A stretch of 41,821 bases of DNA from Lutibacter sp. Its GTDB lineage: Bacteria; Bacteroidota; Bacteroidia; Flavobacteriales; Flavobacteriaceae. Both the position numbers and the translations under genes were made by a program. A model generated the notes under the pieces. That model had not been told where the DNA came from. It saw only the letters and a program-made list of their open reading frames with translations, and did no database searches. Of the stretch, positions 37,743 through 41,821 are shown piece by piece. The number at the start of each line of letters is the position of its first letter. The stretch's first letter is position 1. The stretch is from assembly GCA_015662775.1 (NCBI GenBank), contig DQTL01000194.1:1-41821 (forward strand). Direction: 5' to 3'.

Positions 37743-37892
37743 AAAAAACACGATTTATAGTTACAAATCTACAAATTTTCAATTAGAATTACACACCTAT
37801 TTGTACTCATAATTAATTAGGAATTCTTAATTCTGAATTCTACATTCTGAATTCTGAATTCAAAGCCTTATCTTTGCACAAATTATATATTT

Positions 37893-38447
37893 ATGAGTAT
37901 CATAAAATTTCTTTTCACAAAAGTATTTTGGAAGCAAGTTGCCTTTGCTATAATTGGTGTTGGTTTAGTGATTTTTTTAGTATTTCAATGGCTGAAATTC
38001 ACGACCAACCACAACCAAAAAATTGAGGTTCCTAACTTATCAAAACAGGTGCTAAGTGATGTAGACAAGTTATTAGATGATATGGATTTACGCTATATAG
38101 TCATTGATTCTGCTAGTTATAACCCCAATTATCCTAAAAAATCTGTTATTAGACAAAATCCCGAAGCTGGTGATATTGTCAAAGAAAATAGAAAAATATA
38201 CTTAACCTTAAATCCTTCTGGCTATAGATCTGTTGCCATTCCTGATTTTTATGGTAAAACAAGAAGAAATATTGAAACTACACTACGGGCGACTGGTTTT
38301 ACTGTTGGAAATAATCCAACTTGGGTAACCGACCGTGGTAAAAATGTAGTAAGAGGTCTCAAACATAAAGGAAAAGAGATTAAAAAAGGGGATAAACTTC
38401 CCAAAAAATCTGTCATTGACCTAATTTTAGGAGACGGGAAAGGATAA
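37893..38447 (+). CDS. PASTA domain-containing protein
   Basis: N-terminal TM then two PASTA-like repeats (SVIRQNPEAGDIVKENRKIYLTLNPSG). Confidence 0.85.
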   Translation: MSIIKFLFTKVFWKQVAFAIIGVGLVIFLVFQWLKFTTNHNQKIEVPNLSKQVLSDVDKLLDDMDLRYIVIDSASYNPNYPKKSVIRQNPEAGDIVKENRKIYLTLNPSGYRSVAIPDFYGKTRRNIETTLRATGFTVGNNPTWVTDRGKNVVRGLKHKGKEIKKGDKLPKKSVIDLILGDGKG

Positions 38448-38522
38448 ATGAATTAAAAATGTAGAATTATTAATTCAGAAAAAAAATCAATAAAAGAATA
38501 TTCTGACTTTGAATATATAGTA

Positions 38523-39542
38523 ATGGATAACAAAGAATTTGACCCTCAAGAAGGATTTGAACATTATAGATTTATGGCAAGTGAAGGTCAAGAACCTTTA
38601 CGTGTCGATAAATTTTTGATGAATTTTATTGAAAATGCAACTCGAAATAAAATTCAACAAGCTGCAAAAACAGGTCATATATTAGTTAATGGGAATAGTG
38701 TTAAATCTAACTACAAAGTAAAACCTCATGATGAGGTTCGTGTTGTTCTAGACCAACCGCCACGCGATACCACATTACTTCCTGAAGATATTCCTTTAGA
38801 TATTGTATTTGAAGATGATGATGTTATAATTATCAACAAACCAGCAGGTTTAGTGGTGCATCCTGGACATGGAAATTATACAGGAACGCTAGTAAATGGT
38901 TTGCTACATCATATAAAAAACCTTCCGACCAACTCAAACGAACGCCCAGGTTTGGTACATCGTATTGATAAAGACACTAGTGGTTTATTAGTTATTGCTA
39001 AATCAGAAATTGCTATGACCAAACTATCTGAGCAGTTTTTTGATAGAACTACCGAACGTCTTTATTATGCATTAGTTTGGGGGAATTTAGAGGAAGATAA
39101 AGGAACCATAACAGGTAATATTGGACGTAGTTTAAAAAATAGATTGATTATGGATGTCTTTCCCGAAGGTGATTTTGGAAAACATGCCGTTACCCATTAT
39201 AGAGTAATCGAAAGGTTTTTATATGTAACTTTAGTACAATGTAAATTAGAAACTGGAAGAACTCATCAAATTCGTGCTCATTTTAAACATATTGGTCATC
39301 CCCTTTTTAATGACGAACGTTATGGTGGTGATCGTATTTTAAAAGGCACGACTTTCACTAAGTACAGACAGTTTGTTCAAAACTGTTTTAAAGTAATTCC
39401 TAGACAGGCATTACATGCCAAAACTCTAGGCTTTACGCACCCTTTATCTGGTGAAAAAATGAGTTTTAACACTGAATTACCTGATGACTTTGAAGCTGTA
39501 ATAACAAAATGGCGTGCTTACACACATAGCCACAAGAACTAA
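38523..39542 (+). CDS. RluA family pseudouridine synthase
   Basis: S4-like N-terminus, INKPAGLVVHPGHGN, VHRIDKDTSGLLVIAKS, GRTHQIRAHFKHIGHP. Confidence 0.92.
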   Translation: MDNKEFDPQEGFEHYRFMASEGQEPLRVDKFLMNFIENATRNKIQQAAKTGHILVNGNSVKSNYKVKPHDEVRVVLDQPPRDTTLLPEDIPLDIVFEDDDVIIINKPAGLVVHPGHGNYTGTLVNGLLHHIKNLPTNSNERPGLVHRIDKDTSGLLVIAKSEIAMTKLSEQFFDRTTERLYYALVWGNLEEDKGTITGNIGRSLKNRLIMDVFPEGDFGKHAVTHYRVIERFLYVTLVQCKLETGRTHQIRAHFKHIGHPLFNDERYGGDRILKGTTFTKYRQFVQNCFKVIPRQALHAKTLGFTHPLSGEKMSFNTELPDDFEAVITKWRAYTHSHKN

Positions 39543-39617
39543 ACACCTCATAATTAGTTTTTTAAGTCTTTTTCTCTCATTATGACATATATCAGTATTT
39601 TTTAATAAATGACACGC

Positions 39618-39742
39618 TATATTTGTCATGTAAATTCGTCGGACATTCTAGTCCTTGACGAAACACAATTTTTAGTTAGTAGTTTTTAGATTGATTTCCG
39701 GAACACAAACAATAGTTTGAGTTCCGGTTTTCGTTTTTTATT
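39618..39742 (+). ncRNA. Putative small RNA locus: TATATTTG -7 element, hairpin, intrinsic terminator
   Basis: TATATTTG 39618-39625; TTCGTCGGAC-attcta-GTCC(tt)GACGAA 39635-39662; CCGGAAC...GTTCCGG + T-rich tail 39698-39742; no ORF. Confidence 0.4.
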
Positions 39743-39780
39743 CCTTTCCTAAGCATTAAATTCCAAATTTATTATTTTGT

Positions 39781-39798
39781 TAGTATATTTTTATACTA
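39781..39798. promoter_or_regulatory. Operator-like palindrome TAGTATA-TTTT-TATACTA
   Basis: Perfect 7-bp arms just upstream of the TTG/TAnnTTTG promoter; extra half-site TATACTA at 39837-39843. Confidence 0.5.
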
Positions 39799-39802
39799 TT
39801 TA

Positions 39803-39833
39803 TTGTTTATGCTGAATAATAGTAGTAGTTTTG
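39803..39833 (+). promoter_or_regulatory. Promoter TTG-N20-TAGTTTTG for the TrmB gene
   Basis: TTG 39803-39805, TAGTTTTG 39826-39833, ATG 39844. Confidence 0.6.
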
Positions 39834-39843
39834 TATTATACTA

Positions 39844-40704
39844 ATGAAAAGGCATCAAATGAAATCACAAAACAACAACATTGAATCTTTGAAAAATCTC
39901 GGATTAAATCAATTGGAAGCTGAAGTTTATTTGCATTTACTAACGAACGAACAGATGACTGCCTACAAAGTAGGAAAATCTATCAATAAGCCAACGGCTA
40001 ATGTTTACAAAGCTATTGATGCACTTGCAAGTAAAGGAGCTGTACTTATTGAAAGTAATAAAAGTAAATATTGTAAAGCGGTGCCGCCTAACGAGTTTTT
40101 AAATCATTATAAAAAAGAATTAATTGCCAAAACGGAAGAAACAAAAAATCTCCTAAACAATTTAGAAATAGATCATTACGATGAAAAAACTTATTCTATT
40201 GAATCTGCCCCTTTAGTTTTTGAACGGTTTAGAAATATGATGCAAAAAGCCAAGGTAATTGCGGTTATCGATGCTTTCCCCAATGCACTCAACTTGGTTT
40301 TAGAACCCATCAAGGAAGCCATCATTAGGGGCGTTAAAGTATATATTCAAACTTATAAGCCTATTGAAATTGACGGTGCTGATATTGCTTATTCTAATAT
40401 AGGTGAAAAGGCTATGGCTCACTGGAAAAGTGAACAACTAAACCTAATCATAGATGGTGAAGAGTACCTAATGGCTCTTATGGATAAAGATTTAACGAAA
40501 ACCATACAAGCTAATTGGAGTAACAATTATTATATGGCATGCACCCTTCATGCTGGTCGTATGCAAGAACAAACAATGATGAAAATAACTACAAAAATAG
40601 GTAGTAAGAACTTTGAAAAAGAAGTTGTAGAACTTCTTGAAAAACAAAAATATTTTTACAATTCAAATATACCAGGATTTGATAAACTTTTTAAAAGCAA
40701 ATAA
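39844..40704 (+). CDS. TrmB family transcriptional regulator
   Basis: LGLNQLEAEVYLHLLTNEQMTAYKVGKSINKPTANVYKAIDALASKGAV wHTH; C-terminal PLD-like region. Confidence 0.82.
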   Translation: MKRHQMKSQNNNIESLKNLGLNQLEAEVYLHLLTNEQMTAYKVGKSINKPTANVYKAIDALASKGAVLIESNKSKYCKAVPPNEFLNHYKKELIAKTEETKNLLNNLEIDHYDEKTYSIESAPLVFERFRNMMQKAKVIAVIDAFPNALNLVLEPIKEAIIRGVKVYIQTYKPIEIDGADIAYSNIGEKAMAHWKSEQLNLIIDGEEYLMALMDKDLTKTIQANWSNNYYMACTLHAGRMQEQTMMKITTKIGSKNFEKEVVELLEKQKYFYNSNIPGFDKLFKSK

Positions 40705-40706
40705 TT

Positions 40707-41465
40707 ATGAATACAATAATCAGTAAAATAAAAGAAAACACTTTACTAAGCGTACTCGTAGCACTTTTTCTAGGTGTCTTTGTGTTTATTACCAGTAAGT
40801 ACCTTGCTAGTTGGACTACTCCTTTTGTAGAAGAACTTTTAAATCTTAATTATTACACCCGAAATATTATTTTTAAATTTTACATTCTCATTCTTTCTGT
40901 TATTATGATATGGTTTGTAAATGATAAATCGTTCACAAATTATGGTTTTGTAAGAGCTAAGAACATAAGTTATCCCAAAATGACACTTGTAAGTATTGGT
41001 ATAATACTAGCTTCTATGATTATTGGAGGAATCATATTTGTAGGTATTCTTAGAAACTATTTTCCATCAGAAAACAATAAGGTATTTCCTAGCCAATCTA
41101 TTTTACAAATGATATTGATTGTTTGGATTTGGTCAAGTATTACGGAAGAATTCCTTTCTAGAGGTTTGGTACAAGGATTTATGGATCACCTAAAGAATAA
41201 AAAAGTTATAGGTTTAAGTATTTCTGTAATTTTCTCAGGATTATTCTTTGGGGCCATGCATTTAAGTCTCTTTAATACGATGTCTTATTGGTTTGCAGGT
41301 ATGATTGTTTCTAATGCAACCGTAGTCGGATTACTTGCTGCTTACTATAGAGAGAAATCTGGTAGCATACTACCCGCTATATACATTCATATTCTTGCCA
41401 ATGTCGTGGGTTCAGCACCATTACTAATTTCAATACTAATGGGTATTGAACCTCCAAGTATGTAA
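40707..41465 (+). CDS. CPBP family intramembrane glutamic endopeptidase
   Basis: EEFLSRG (EExxxR), FFGAMH (FxxxH), HILAN (HxxxN), multiple TM segments. Confidence 0.88.
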   Translation: MNTIISKIKENTLLSVLVALFLGVFVFITSKYLASWTTPFVEELLNLNYYTRNIIFKFYILILSVIMIWFVNDKSFTNYGFVRAKNISYPKMTLVSIGIILASMIIGGIIFVGILRNYFPSENNKVFPSQSILQMILIVWIWSSITEEFLSRGLVQGFMDHLKNKKVIGLSISVIFSGLFFGAMHLSLFNTMSYWFAGMIVSNATVVGLLAAYYREKSGSILPAIYIHILANVVGSAPLLISILMGIEPPSM

Positions 41466-41468
41466 TCA

Positions 41469-41821
41469 TCACTCTTTAATCAATTTAGAAAAATACTCTT
41501 TTTCGGTTGTTTTTAGTAACACAATATAAAACCCATTAGATAGAGTAGAAATATCAACGGTATTATTTTCAGGCGTTGTCGTTAAAACTAGTTGCCCTAA
41601 ACTGTTGTACAAACTCACCTCTTTAATAGTATCATTTTTATAATTTATTTTAAATGATTCCTTTGCTGGGTTGGGAAAAATAGTAAGAATTGCAATATTT
41701 TGATCAACTATAGACAAATTAACGTCTCCTGTAATTTTATAAGCAACCAATTCTAAATTCTGTAGATTTACTTCTTTTGGAAATGTTTCATTATCAATAG
41801 CCAAAACAGCACCTTCTTCAG
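41469..41821 (-). CDS. T9SS type A sorting domain-containing protein, partial (5' end outside window)
   Basis: IFPNPAKESFKINY...VSLYNSLGQLVLTT...ISTLSNGFYIVLLKT; frame open to the window edge. Confidence 0.85.
   Translation of the reverse strand, partial: EEGAVLAIDNETFPKEVNLQNLELVAYKITGDVNLSIVDQNIAILTIFPNPAKESFKINYKNDTIKEVSLYNSLGQLVLTTTPENNTVDISTLSNGFYIVLLKTTEKEYFSKLIKE

Overview
This is a low-GC chromosomal window that looks like Flavobacteriaceae/Bacteroidota. Supporting signs are TTG-N19/20-TAnnTTTG promoters, a T9SS sorting domain, a tmRNA tag reading GENNYALAA, and a GH3-serine hydrolase fusion. Most of it is ordinary housekeeping and metabolic content: KASIII; a thioredoxin-like protein; three tandem POT peptide transporters with an S9/DPP-IV-like peptidase; SDR; SprT; mannose-1-P guanylyltransferase; DUF389; a 2-oxoacid:ferredoxin oxidoreductase pair; tgt; LptF/G; EamA; accA; aroC; a Tet(M)-like ribosome-protection GTPase; a LytS-type histidine kinase; tmRNA; coaD; ddl; PASTA; an RluA-family enzyme; TrmB; CPBP protease. 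I saw no CRISPR array, phage, transposase or recognisable defence island. The less explained content is in small intergenic elements. The strongest candidate is a cassette at 20245-20722: a decayed four-helix-bundle (23S rRNA IVS-type) gene enclosed by perfect 28-bp inverted repeats and lying outside any rRNA gene. Others are an IR-bounded MITE-like element (25348-25490), a CCCC/GGGG palindromic repeat that supplies coding sequence to two adjacent genes (13014-13133), a truncated SDR duplicate next to the same repeat family, an 8-bp tandem array at the ddl stop codon, a possible small RNA (39618-39742), and palindromic operator-like sites. All calls come from reading sequence and the supplied translations; no searches were run.
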